DNA of 64,000 nucleotides from Nemertoderma westbladi (taxonomy: Eukaryota > Xenacoelomorpha > Nemertodermatida > Nemertodermatidae). The stretch covers positions 28,176-92,175 of the forward strand of contig JAUCBJ010003287.1 of assembly GCA_032718475.1 (NCBI GenBank), given 5' to 3'. Each line of letters starts with the position of its first letter. Positions within the stretch are counted from its first letter, which is position 1. Below are positions 40,489-49,310 of the stretch, one piece after another. The notes below the pieces were generated by a model, which saw nothing but the letters and a program-made list of their open reading frames with translations, searched no databases and had not been told where the DNA came from. The position numbers and the translations under genes were made by a program.

Positions 40489-43400
40489 TAAATGTATGAA
40501 GCATTGAGGGGTAGGGCCGTGTAGGTATTGGATGAGGTGTGTTAACAACCCCTTCTCACCTAAATGTATGAAGCATTGAGGGGTAGGGCCGTAGGTGTAG
40601 GTATTGGATGAGGTGGGTTAACAACCCCCTCTCACCTAAATGTATGAAGCATTGAGGGGTAGGGCCGTAGGTGTAGGTATTGGATGAGGTGGGTTAACAA
40701 CCCCCTCTCACCGAAGCATTGAGGGGTAGAGCCGTAGGTGTAGGTATTGGATGAGGTGGTTAACAACCCCCTCTCACCTAAATGTATGAAGCATTGAGGG
40801 GTAGGGCCGTAGGTGTAGGTATTGGATGAGGTGGGTTAACAACCCCCTCTCACATAAATTTACGAAGCATTGAGGGGTAGGGCCGTAGGTGTAGGTATTG
40901 GATGAGGTGGTTAACAACCCCCTCTCACCTAAATGTATGAAGCATTGAGGGGTAGGGCCGTAGGTGTAGGTATTGGATGAGGTGGTTAACAACTCCCTCT
41001 CACCTAAATGTACGAAGCATTGAGGGGTAGGGCCGTAGGTGTAGGTATTGGATGAGGTGGTTAACAACCCCCTCTCACCTAAATGTATGAAGCATTGAGG
41101 GGTAGGGCCGTAGGTGTAGGTATTGGATGAGGTGGTTAACAACTCCCTCTCACCTAAATGTATGAAGCATTGAAGGGTAGAGCCGTAGGTGTAGGTATTG
41201 GCTGAGGTGGTTAACAACCCCCTCTCACCTAAATGTATGAAGCATTGAGGGGTAGGGCCGTAGGTGTAGGTATTGGCTGAGGTGGTTAACAACCCCCTCT
41301 CACCTAAATGTATGAAGCATTGAGGGGTAGGGCCGTAGGTGTAGGTATTGGATGAGGTGGTTAACAACCCCCTCTCACCGAAGCATTGAGGGGTAGGGCC
41401 GTAGGTGTAGGTATTGGATGAGGTGGTTAACAACCCCCTCTCACCTAAATGTATGAAGCATTGAGGGGTAGGGCTGTAGGTATAGGTATTGGATGAGGTG
41501 GTTAACAACCCCCTCTCACCGAAGCATTGAGGGGTAGGGCCGTAGGTGTAGGTATTGGATGAGGTGGATTAACAAGCCCCTCTCACCTAAATGTATGAAG
41601 CATTGAGGGGTAGGGCCGTAGGTGTAGGTATTGAATGAGGTGGGTTAACAACCCCCTCTCACCGAAGCATTGAGGGGTAGGGCCGTAGGTGTAGGTATTG
41701 GATGAGGTGATTAACAACCCCCTCTCACCGAAGCATTGAGGGGTAGGGCCGTAGGCGTAGGTATTGGATGAGGTGATTAACAACCCCCTCTCACCTAAAT
41801 GTATGAAGCATTAAGGGGTAGGGCCGTAGGTGTAGGTATTGGATGAGGTGGTTAACAACCCCCTCTCACCGAAGCATTGAGGGGTAGGGCCGTAGGTGTA
41901 GGTATTGGATGAGGTGGTTAACAACCCCCTCTCACCTAAATGTATGAAGCATTGAAGGGAAGGGCCGTAGGTGTAGGTATTGGATGAGGTGATTAACAAC
42001 CCCCTCTCACCTAAATGTATGAAGCATTGAGGGGTAGGGCCGTAGGTGTAGGTATTGGATGAGGTGGTTAACAACCCCCTCTCACCTAAATGTATGAAGC
42101 ATTGAAGGGTAGGGCCGTAGGTGTAGGTATTGGCTGAGGTGGTTAACAACCCCCTCTCACCTAAATGTATGAAGCATTGAGGGGTAGGGCCGTAGGTGTA
42201 GGTATTGGATGAGGTGGTTAACAACCCCCTCTCACCTAAATGTATGAAGCATTGAGGGGTAGGGCCGTAGGTGTAGGTATTGGATGAGGTGGTTAACAAC
42301 CCCCTCTCACCTAAATGTATGAAGCATTGAGGGGTAGGGCCGTAGGTGTAGGTATTGGATGAGGTGGGTTAACAACCCCCTCTCACCGAAGCATTGAGGG
42401 GTAGGGCCGTAGGTGTACGTATTGTATGAAGTGGGTTAACAACCCCCTCTCACCGAAGCATTGAGGGGTAGGGCCGTAGGTGTAGGTATTGAATGAGGTG
42501 GGTTAACAACCCCCTCTCACCGAAGCATTGAGGGGTAGGGCCGTAGGTGTAGGTATTGGGTGAGGTGGGTTAACAACCCCCTCTCACCGAAGCATTGAGG
42601 GGTAGGGCCGTAGGTGTAGGTATTGGATGAGGTGGGTTAACAACCCCCTCTCACCTAAATGTATGAAGCATTGAGGGGTAGGGCCGTAGGTGTAGGTATT
42701 GGATGAGGTGGTTAACAACCCCCTCTCACCTAAATTATGAAGCATTGAAGGGTAGGGCCGTAGTTGTAGGTATTGGATGAGTTGGTTAACAACCCCCTCT
42801 CACATAAATGTACGAAGCATTGAGGGGTAGGGCCGTAGGTGTAGGTATTGGATGAGGTGGGTTAACAACCCCCTCTCACATAAATTTACGAAGCATTGAG
42901 GGGTAGGGCCGTAGGTGTAGGTATTGGATGAGGTGGTTAACAACCCCCTCTCACCTAAATGTATGAAGCATTGAGGGGTAGGGCCGTAGGTGTAGGTATT
43001 GGATGAGGTGGTTAACAACCCCCTCTCACCTAAATGTATGAAGCATTGAGGGGTAGGGCCGTGTAGGTATTGGATGAGGTGTGTTAACAACCCCTTCTCA
43101 CCTAAATGTATGAAGCATTGAGGGGTAGGGCCGTAGGTGTAGGTATTGGATGAGGTGGGTTAACAACCCCCTCTCACCTAAATGTATGAAGCATTGAGGG
43201 GTAGGGTCGTAGGTGTAGGTATTGGATGAGGTGGGTTAACAACCCCCTCTCACCGAAGCATTGAGGGGTAGAGCCGTAGGTGTAGGTATTGGATGAGGTG
43301 GTTAACAACCCCCTCTCACCTAAATGTATGAAGCATTGAGGGGTAGGGCCGTAGGTGTAGGTATTGGATGAGGTGGGTTAACAACCCCCTCTCACATAAA

Positions 43401-43670
43401 TTTACGAAGCATTGAGGGGTAGGGCCGTAGGTGTAGGTATTGGATGAGGTGGTTAACAACCCCCTCTCACCTAAATGTATGAAGCATTGAGGGGTAGGGC
43501 CGTAGGTGTAGGTATTGGATGAGGTGGTTAACAACTCCCTCTCACCTAAATGTACGAAGCATTGAGGGGTAGGGCCGTAGGTGTAGGTATTGGATGAGGT
43601 GGTTAACAACCCCCTCTCACCTAAATGTATGAAGCATTGAGGGGTAGGGCCATAGGTGTAGGTATTGGAT
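38740..43670. repeat. 2,542-bp tandem duplication near the array's right end
   Basis: Blocks at about 39,041-41,067 and 41,583-43,609 align at offset 2,542. Private shared markers include a 6-bp deletion giving GGGCCGTGTAGG at 40,519 and 43,061, CCCCTTCTCACC just after it, AAATTATGAAG, and ATAAATTTACGAAG. Several changes are private to one copy (for example AACAAGCCCC near 41,574 and GTACGTATTG near 42,417), so this duplication is older than, or was reshuffled after, the 4,400-bp event. Confidence 0.8.
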
Positions 43671-44127
43671 GAGGTGGGTTAACAACCCCCTCTCCCCTAA
43701 ATGTATGAAGCATTGAGGGGTAGGGCCGTAGGTGTAGGTATTGGATGAGGTGGGTTAACAACCCCCTCTCACCGAAGCATTGAGGGGTAGGGCCGTAGGT
43801 GTAGGTATTGGGTGAGGTGGGTTAACAACCCCCTCTCACCTAAATGTATGAAGCATTGAGGGGTAGGGCCGTAGGTGTAGGTATTGGATGAGGTGGGTTA
43901 ACAACCCCCTCTCCCCTAAATGTATGAAGCATTGAGGGGTAGGGCCGTAGGTGTAGGTATTGGATGAGGTGGGTTAACAACCCCCTCTCACCGAAGCATT
44001 GAGGGGTAGGGCCGTAGGTGTAGGTATTGGATGAGGTGGGTTAACAACCCCCTCTCACCAAAGCATTGAGGGGTAGGGCCGTAGGTGTAGGTATTGGATG
44101 AGGTGGGTTAACAACCCCTTCTCACCT
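43600..44127. repeat. Terminal satellite monomers and right array boundary
   Basis: The last monomers include a local variant CTCCCCTAAATG (about 43,693 and 43,912) not seen elsewhere and AGGTATTGGGTG. The final recognisable unit ends with CAACCCCTTCTCACC at 44,114-44,127, after which sequence turns unique and AT-rich. The transition is sharp, without a gradient of decaying monomers and without a transposon end that I can recognise. Confidence 0.8.
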
Positions 44128-45160
44128 CCCCTCTTGAGGTCCATCCACCGTGCAGTCAGGTATTGGGACTGTCTCAGTTAAAATAAAATTGTATATGGCA
44201 TATATGTGGATCACATGTTGCCATTTTGGGCCATAGCTCAAGTTACATATGATCATACTGTGATAAGACTGTAACTGAGGCAACCGTATGTGATTATGTG
44301 ATTGATATACATAGGGCCTACTCATGGTTAACTGGGCATTACTTTCAGGTAGGCCTAAACAAAGATGACAAACTTCACTACAGTACATTGTTAATTTTCT
44401 CTCTATCAGTTTAGGTTTAGAAACAGCAGTTTAAAAAATTAAATATTAGGTATTAAAAATATTATAATTATTAAAAATAACAGCAGTTTTAAAAAAACAT
44501 AAAACAGCAGTTTAAAAATTATATAATAAAATACCTGTATGTTAATTAAAAATAACAAAGGATTACATAATAAGTTCCTTTGAATAGTAGGCCTACAGAA
44601 ACGAAGGACGTTTATATCGCGTATAAATTGGTCAATGTGAACTATCTAATACTGTAGGCGTAGGTAGGTAAGTATGTAACAAACATACGGTAATATATGA
44701 AAACCTCCAATGGGTGAGCTTCCATCCAATGCACAGCCATCTTGGATGGAGGTGGGATAACTGCAGTAGCTGAAAGCTAAATCATTACCGCTGCGCTGGT
44801 TGGGAATAAGAGGGAAAGCATTGTTATACGGGGAAAAAGCAGCAAGAATCAGGAAGTAATATCAAGCAGGAGATGCAGCGAAATTACTAGGTTAGGTTAG
44901 CTAGTAGGATTAATTATTTACTCTGAATGAGGAACGAATGTCAAAGTGAGCGCCCTTAGCATATAGGTACCGATGTTTCAACCGTAAGCAAAGGTTGCTT
45001 TCGTGCTGCGCGAAAGGGGAATGAAACTGGTTTTGGTTTAAATCTGAAGTAATAGTTGCAGAATAAGATGGTTTAAGAGTTGCAAAGCTGACGTCACATT
45101 GATCTGGTAAGCAAGCACAACAGTCGGCTGAAGCCGAAGGCGACCCGAAGTCTCCTCTTT
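44128..45160. other. AT-rich spacer, no gene recognised
   Basis: Single-copy-looking AT-rich DNA flanking the satellite. It contains TAGGCCTA-like palindromes (44,352 and 44,588), a short scatter of AACAGCAGTTT copies (about 44,423, 44,480, 44,505) and one clear inverted repeat. Open frames here are short and have no recognisable domain. The right-hand part (from about 44,940) is probably the body of the SINE whose tRNA head lies at 45,170-45,276. Confidence 0.6.
44721..44750. other. 9-bp perfect stem-loop
   Basis: TCCATCCAA (44,721-44,729) and TTGGATGGA (44,742-44,750) are exact reverse complements separated by 12 nt. Flanking CCTCC and GGAGG add partial pairing. It could be a small foldback or chance; no function is assigned. 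Confidence 0.5.
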
Positions 45161-45276
45161 TTTTATCGACACCAGTGGATGAAAAACTGCATGGACCGAA
45201 GGACCCTGGCGGGGCTGAACCTACAACCATTAGGTTGCAGGCCCGGCGCTCAACCAAATGAACTACCACGCCTTTC
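44940..45276 (-). mobile_element. tRNA-derived SINE (tRNA-Ala-like head)
   Basis: On the minus strand the head starts near 45,276 with GGCGTGGTAG. A pol III A box reads TAGTTCATTTGG (45,254-45,265) and a B box reads GGTTCAGCCCC (45,211-45,221), one mismatch from the GGTTCRANNCC consensus. Between them the anticodon-loop position reads CCTGCAA, as in a tRNA with anticodon TGC, but the stems are degraded, so this is not a working tRNA. The body continues through an A-rich stretch and TTCGCGCAGCACGA near 45,005; that string recurs at about 48,358. The 3' end is uncertain. It lies at the end of the LINE C remnant, so it probably inserted into or next to it. Confidence 0.7.
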
Positions 45277-45289
45277 TGATAACTCGATT

Positions 45290-45456
45290 ATTACGTTACA
45301 TAAAACGGATAATAATTTTTGACGCGAAAGCTGAATTCTAAACGGATGATTAATAGGCTATAAATCTCAGCGTTTGTCATGTGTTGTCTCCAGCTGATGT
45401 TTAGGGCTACCCTTAGTAGTCTTGTCTTGTGTAAACACCATTATTTAATTAATTGT
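45290..45456 (-). mobile_element. LINE C remnant, C-terminal part (left of piggyBac-like element)
   Basis: Minus-strand translation reads RLLRVALNISWRQHM, then TNAEIY, the conserved segment downstream of the reverse-transcriptase domain in RTE/CR1-type LINE ORF2 proteins. It continues, in the same frame once the TTAA element is removed, the ...CETWTLTKSL segment encoded at 47,015-47,060. One in-frame stop is present (about 45,440). This is a dead fragment, interrupted by the DNA transposon and bordered by the SINE head at 45,276. Confidence 0.75.
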
Positions 45457-45460
45457 TTAA

Positions 45461-47010
45461 CCCTATTAGTACCGGGCTATAAAATGTTGTACAAATACCG
45501 GGAGGGGGTCATATTGACCCCCCCCTCTAAAATCTACAAATATTTACGAAAACGTCTGATTTTTTGTTTGTACGTAGGTATCACTTGTCTGGATCCGACC
45601 GAAAAAAAAAATTTCGAAAAAAATGTACTGGGGTGGTTATATTGCCGCACCAAAATTACAAGTAGTGCACAATTTTCACCAAATTTGAAAGTTACATTTT
45701 CGGCTAATTATTTTTCAATACAGGTTTTCTGGGGTGCAAAATACATTGGAAAATATTAAAAAATGATATGATTACTATAAATGGCTGTTTAGTCCTCTCT
45801 GCGTAGGAAAAAAATGAAAAAAACAAGTAACCAGCACTTTTCAGTTAGAACACAAAATTTTTAATTCACTTATACGATGCTATAAATTCACATTTTCAGG
45901 TTTTCGAGGGCGCTGATTCTAATGGAATACATTTCTAATATGCCAGATCATTGCTACTTGTATTTTTCGGCGTTTTTTGGCAAATTTTGGTGCTAGCACC
46001 AAATTTCGTACCCATCACCAAAAAGTACAAGTTTGCGACGTCCAGTGCTGTTTTTATTGATTCCATCGGATTCAGGACCCTCATAAACCCGTATAACGCA
46101 AGAAACAAGGTGATACTATCTACTTATCAATTTGATATTTTCCAAAATTTGGTGCTGGCACAACAATTTTCACCCACCGGCGAAAAATACCATTTTGAGA
46201 ACACTTATGAAATTTTTACTGATTCCATTGAATTCAGAACCATCACAAACCCATATAACGCAAGAAACAAGGTGACACAATCAATTGATATATTTGATGG
46301 TTTTCAAAATTTGGTGCTAGCACCACATTTTGCACCCACATCCGAAAAATACAAGTTTGAGATGTCTAGTTCGATAATTATATTTTCCATTGAATTCAGA
46401 ACAGCCATAAACCTCTAAAACCCAAGAAATAAGTTGTCACAAGCAATTTTATCTATTGAATGGATTTTCAAAATTTCGTGCTTGCACCAAAATTTGCACA
46501 CAGCACCGAAAAATACAAGTTTGATACGCTTGGTGCAATCGTATATATTTCATCGAATCTAGAAACCCAAAAAACCCCAATTGCGTAAAAAACAAGTTTC
46601 AAACGATCAATTTACAAAATTGACTTATTTCAAAATTTGGTGCTGGCACCAAAATTTGGCAACCACCGAAAAAAACAAGTTTGAAATTTCTAAATCAATT
46701 TATATGAATTCCATCCAATTTCTAACACCAAAAAACCGGTGTAAATCAAAAATAGAGAAGTTACAATTCATATTTAATGAAATGTAATTTTCAAAAAACG
46801 TCTCAAAAAAAGTGCCAAAAGTAGGGTTAAAAAATGGTGCTATAACTCGAAAAGTACCCAATATTTTTGAAAACGGTTTTCACTACTAGGAAGACAATAG
46901 ATTTTTAGGAAAAGTCATAAAATTTCAGATTCCCAACTGCGTTTGTTTCAGATTTATAATAAAAAAACCACGGGAGGGGTCATATTGACCCCCCCCCGGG
47001 TTTAATAGGG
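45461..47010. mobile_element. Non-autonomous piggyBac-like element (TTAA target, 1,550 bp)
   Basis: The element is flanked by TTAA on both sides (45,457-45,460 and 47,011-47,014). Its ends form terminal inverted repeats: CCCTATTAGTACCGGG at the left, and CCCTATTAAACCCGGG on the reverse strand at the right (13 of 16 match). TTAA duplication and ends beginning CCC are hallmarks of piggyBac transposons. Both subterminal regions carry the near-palindrome GGGGTCATATTGACCCC, embedded in GGGAGGGG and a run of C. No transposase is encoded; the inside is mostly 162-bp tandem repeats. It sits exactly inside LINE C, whose reading frame is continuous after removing the element and one TTAA, which confirms the boundaries. 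Confidence 0.88.
45980..46790. repeat. Five 162-bp tandem repeats inside the piggyBac-like element
   Basis: The core GGTGCTNGCACC recurs at 45,989, 46,151, 46,313, 46,477 and 46,639, spacings of 162, 162, 164 and 162 bp. Each unit contains a palindrome (best copy TTTGGTGCTAGCACCAAA), then a CACCGAAAAATACAAGTTTG-like stretch, a TTCCATTGAATTCAG-like stretch and ACCCATATAACGCAAG. Because 162 is divisible by three, it gives an accidental 155-codon plus-strand frame at 45,951-46,418 with a 54-residue period. The copies are diverged by perhaps 20-30%, so the repeat is older than the satellite duplications. Confidence 0.85.
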
Positions 47011-47014
47011 TTAA

Positions 47015-47410
47015 GTGATTTCGTTAGTGTCCAGGTCTCACAGCTCACCCCGTATAAAAGTAGGCCTACACTGGCTGTGTACATGAAAGAACTTGGTCTT
47101 CAGGTGAAGGGAAATGTCTGATTTCCAGATGGTATCCATTTTTGATAAAGCTACCCATGCATATCAGCTACTTCTATGTTCTCGTGTGAATTCCAGATCT
47201 TCTCCATTTGTGGCCGTCCTCATTGCATACCCCAACACAATTTATTATGAATAGTAATGGAGCTAATGTTCTCGTTGGTTTGTTGCCTTGCAGTACACCA
47301 GCCAGGATTGCGAATAACTCAACTTCACCATCTGGTGAGTGAATGAGCTTCTCTGTTCCAATACAACATTGCATTGCCTGCCAAGATTACTTCCGGAATT
47401 TCTTCATAAA
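47015..47410 (-). mobile_element. LINE C remnant, RT and post-RT part (right of piggyBac-like element)
   Basis: Minus-strand translation gives SPDGEVELFAILAGVLQG, then LAPLLFII, the reverse-transcriptase motif normally read as VLQGDTLAPxLFII, with a small insertion (NKPTRT) in the middle. After a deletion that removes the catalytic FADD region, another frame reads LLLYGVSCETWTLTKSL, the usual LLYGCETWTLTK segment. The fragment is frameshifted and truncated. It is a different family from LINE A and LINE B in this window, judged by residue differences at shared motifs. Confidence 0.75.
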
Positions 47411-48700
47411 AAGCATAATGATATCTATATCAGACATCTGCCGGACACTAAACTAAACTAAACAAACCTCATGCATTAAAACAAACTACAAACCATTTAC
47501 TTTGATTCGCCATCACTTCATATTATAAAAGTTGACAAATGCCAAAAATACAAAATTAAAAAATATTTCTTCATGTACGTACAGGTTGCCATAACGAATT
47601 GCGTTGCAATATTGTCTTACTGTTTCAAAGTACATTATTAGTGATCTGATCCTCGTCCCTTTATTGGACCCCATTCACCATGTTCGTTCCAATTATAGGA
47701 AATAATTAGGTTCCTAATTATTTATTATAAATTATTAGGTAATTAAAAATATAACATGTTATTTTCTTGAACTTATTATTCTTAATCTGTAATCAGTATT
47801 GTTTGTAAAACATAAAATTAAATCATGTTGAAACGCCTAACTATTGTAAAGATTATATGTTGATTTAAATATTCCAAAGGTCAATATTGTATAAATAACA
47901 GCCGGCAAGTCCAAACGTGAAGACAAAGTTCAGTAGCATTAAATGTAATTTAAACAAAAACACGAGGATGTTTGTACGTATAACCACCAAATAACCTCCA
48001 TGTATTGGAAAATTTTAAATGCAACTATTTCTAAATTTGATGTGCAATATTCGAAATATTTGCATATTATTTTCAAAATTATGGTACGCGAAATTAAATT
48101 GCCACAACTACACTTTGATCTCCCTAGCATAGAGCCAATATAAATCCAGAATACTAGAATCACAACAGCCGAACAATATTTCACTAATTATCAATTGGGG
48201 AGTTATGTGCATTAATTATATCATTAATTGTCTTTCTGTGTTCAGGATAGTTTTATGTCAAGCAGTACAACATTATATCGTCTCTGATGCCATATATACA
48301 TCGCTATAATTACACTGCCCTCAACTCAGGCTAAGATCAATGTCAAATGTAAAGCCTTCGCGCAGCACGAGGCTCAATTAAATGGACTATATTCTGAAAT
48401 TTTAATCAACTTTTAGAGTTTAGTAAACCAAACCCTATCTTTATCCTACTTAACTGGAAATCTCCTTTGATGCGGTATAGGGCTGCTTCAGAGATGATTC
48501 TAAGTTTTAATTCCTCGTACCAAAGTTGGTTGATCATTATTATGAAACACAAATTTATTATTGAGAGATTCTATAACAAAAACGGTTTTTAAGAAATTAA
48601 TAAATAAATTGGAGGTGAGCTGTTGATGCAACTGTATGTCTTAAATTGCAGGATATGCAACTTAAGACTGCCTGTTCAATATAAGTGGATTAGGGAGGAG
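47411..48700. other. AT-rich spacer, nothing recognised
   Basis: About 1.3 kb of AT-rich DNA. A minus-strand open frame of 81 codons (47,939-48,184) has no recognisable domain and no splice context I trust. TTCGCGCAGCACGA at about 48,358 matches the SINE body near 45,010 and may be another SINE scrap. No promoter, RNA gene or protein domain is evident. Confidence 0.55.
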
Positions 48701-48713
48701 AGTGAATGTCAGG

Positions 48714-48830
48714 AGGGGCAAGTGGTTGAATTGGTTAGCGCTACTGATGAGGCCTGATAGGCTGAAACGTACGTATAGCTCTGGTTCAACCCCCGGTGAC
48801 GCGCTTTCTCATTTTTTCAATTTCTGAACA
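48714..48830 (+). mobile_element. tRNA-like pol III unit/SINE with embedded hammerhead ribozyme
   Basis: A box TGGTTGAATTG (48,723-48,733) fits the TRGYNNARNNG consensus. B box GGTTCAACCCC (48,783-48,793) fits the consensus perfectly. Spacing from A to B is about 60 nt, within the tRNA range. Where a tRNA would have its anticodon arm, the sequence instead holds a complete hammerhead motif (48,740-48,779). Downstream is a T-rich tract (ATTTTTTC at about 48,811) that could end pol III transcription. The unit lies directly left of the 21-bp minisatellite. The boundaries are estimates because no second copy or target-site duplication is visible. Confidence 0.65.
48740..48779 (+). ncRNA. Type I hammerhead ribozyme motif (minimal stem III)
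   Basis: All invariant core bases are present. Stem I pairs GCTA (48,740-48,743) with TAGC (48,776-48,779). Core CTGATGA occupies 48,744-48,750. Stem II pairs GGCC (48,751-48,754) with GGCT (48,760-48,763) around loop TGATA, including one G-U pair. GAA occupies 48,764-48,766. Stem III is only AC/GT around loop GTAC, followed by A at 48,775, so the predicted cleavage is GTA|T between 48,775 and 48,776. The stem III stretch ACGTACGT is a perfect 8-bp palindrome, which would let two RNAs form the double-hammerhead used by short-stem-III ribozymes. Outside stem I, a C-T mismatch is followed by AG/CT pairs and wobbles, giving an internal loop that could contact loop II. Confidence 0.85.
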
Positions 48831-48851
48831 AAACCATAATATTACACCTTA

Positions 48852-49310
48852 AAGAAGAAGGGATAGTTCCACAAGAAGAGGGGACAGTTCCACAAGAAGA
48901 GGGGACAGTTCCACAAGAAGAGGGGAGAGTCCACAAGAAGAGGGGACAGTTCCACAAGAAGAGGGGACAGTTCCACAAGAAGAGGGAACAGTTCCACAAG
49001 AAGAGGGGACAGTTCCACAAGAAGAGGGGACAGTTCCACAAGAAAAGGGGACAGTTCCACAAGAAGAGGGGACAGTTCCACAAGAAGAGGGGACAGTTCC
49101 ACAAGAAGAGGGGACAGTTCCACAAGAAGAGTGGACAGTTCCACAAGAAGAGGGAACAGTACCACAAGAGGATGGGACAGTTCCACAAGAAGAGGGGACA
49201 GTTCCACAAGAAGAGGGGGCAGTTCCACAAGAAGAGGGGACAGTTCCACAAGAAGATGGGCAGTTCCACAAGAAGAGGGGACAGTTCCGCAAGAAGAGGG
49301 GACAGTTCCA
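48852..49310. repeat. 21-bp minisatellite, array 1
   Basis: About 22 head-to-tail copies of ACAGTTCCACAAGAAGAGGGG (period 21 nt) with point variants such as GAGAGTCCAC, GAAAAGGGG, GTGGACAG, AGTACCACAAGAGGATG and GATGGGCAG. The period is seven codons, so all frames on both strands stay open; the encoded peptides (for example repeats of SSCGTVP) are not evidence of a gene. The array ends exactly at the CTA/TAG-repeat tail of LINE A copy 1. Confidence 0.95.

Larger units (their letters stand above)
1..44127. repeat. 44-kb satellite array of 75/76-bp and 66/67-bp monomers
   Basis: Uninterrupted head-to-tail array, about 600 monomers, open at the left window edge. Each monomer reads in order: GGTTAACAAC, CCCCTCTCAC, a variable segment, GAAGCATTGA, GGGGTAGGGC, CGTAGGTGTA, GGTATTGGAT, GAGGT. 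The long class carries CTAAATGTAT before GAAGC; the short class lacks 9 bp there and reads CACCGAAGC. A GG/GGG variation before TTAAC adds one base to either class. Recurrent variants include ATAAATGTACG, GGCTGAGG, GATGTGGTGGG, GAAGTGGATT, GAAGGGTAGG, GGTGATTAAC and GTGTGTTAAC. No other sequence interrupts the array. It has no recognisable coding constraint, tRNA boxes or transposon ends. Function is unknown; heterochromatin or a structural satellite is possible but not shown. Confidence 0.98.

Noticed and set aside
341-43609. Dozens of minus-strand open frames of 66-407 codons with MLTTSSNTYTYG-type repeats
   Set aside because: They are translations of the satellite. Monomer lengths are multiples of three and frames end wherever a one-base-longer monomer occurs; point variants show no codon-position bias and no promoter or start context is present.
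1-44127. CRISPR array
   Set aside because: Repeats are contiguous with no unique spacers; variable parts are shared monomer variants, and the setting is eukaryotic with no cas genes.
1-44127. Telomere or interstitial telomere
   Set aside because: TAGGG occurs once per monomer but no TTAGGG runs are present; the array is a complex 66-76-bp satellite.
44910-45269. 119-codon minus-strand frame
   Set aside because: It overlaps a tRNA-derived SINE head with pol III boxes and has no domain.
45170-45276. A second hammerhead ribozyme in the other SINE
   Set aside because: There is no CTGATGA or GAAAC core; the anticodon-arm position holds ordinary tRNA-like sequence.
45951-46418. 155-codon plus-strand frame with a 54-residue repeat
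   Set aside because: It lies inside the non-autonomous piggyBac-like element and follows from its 162-bp repeats; it shows no transposase motif.
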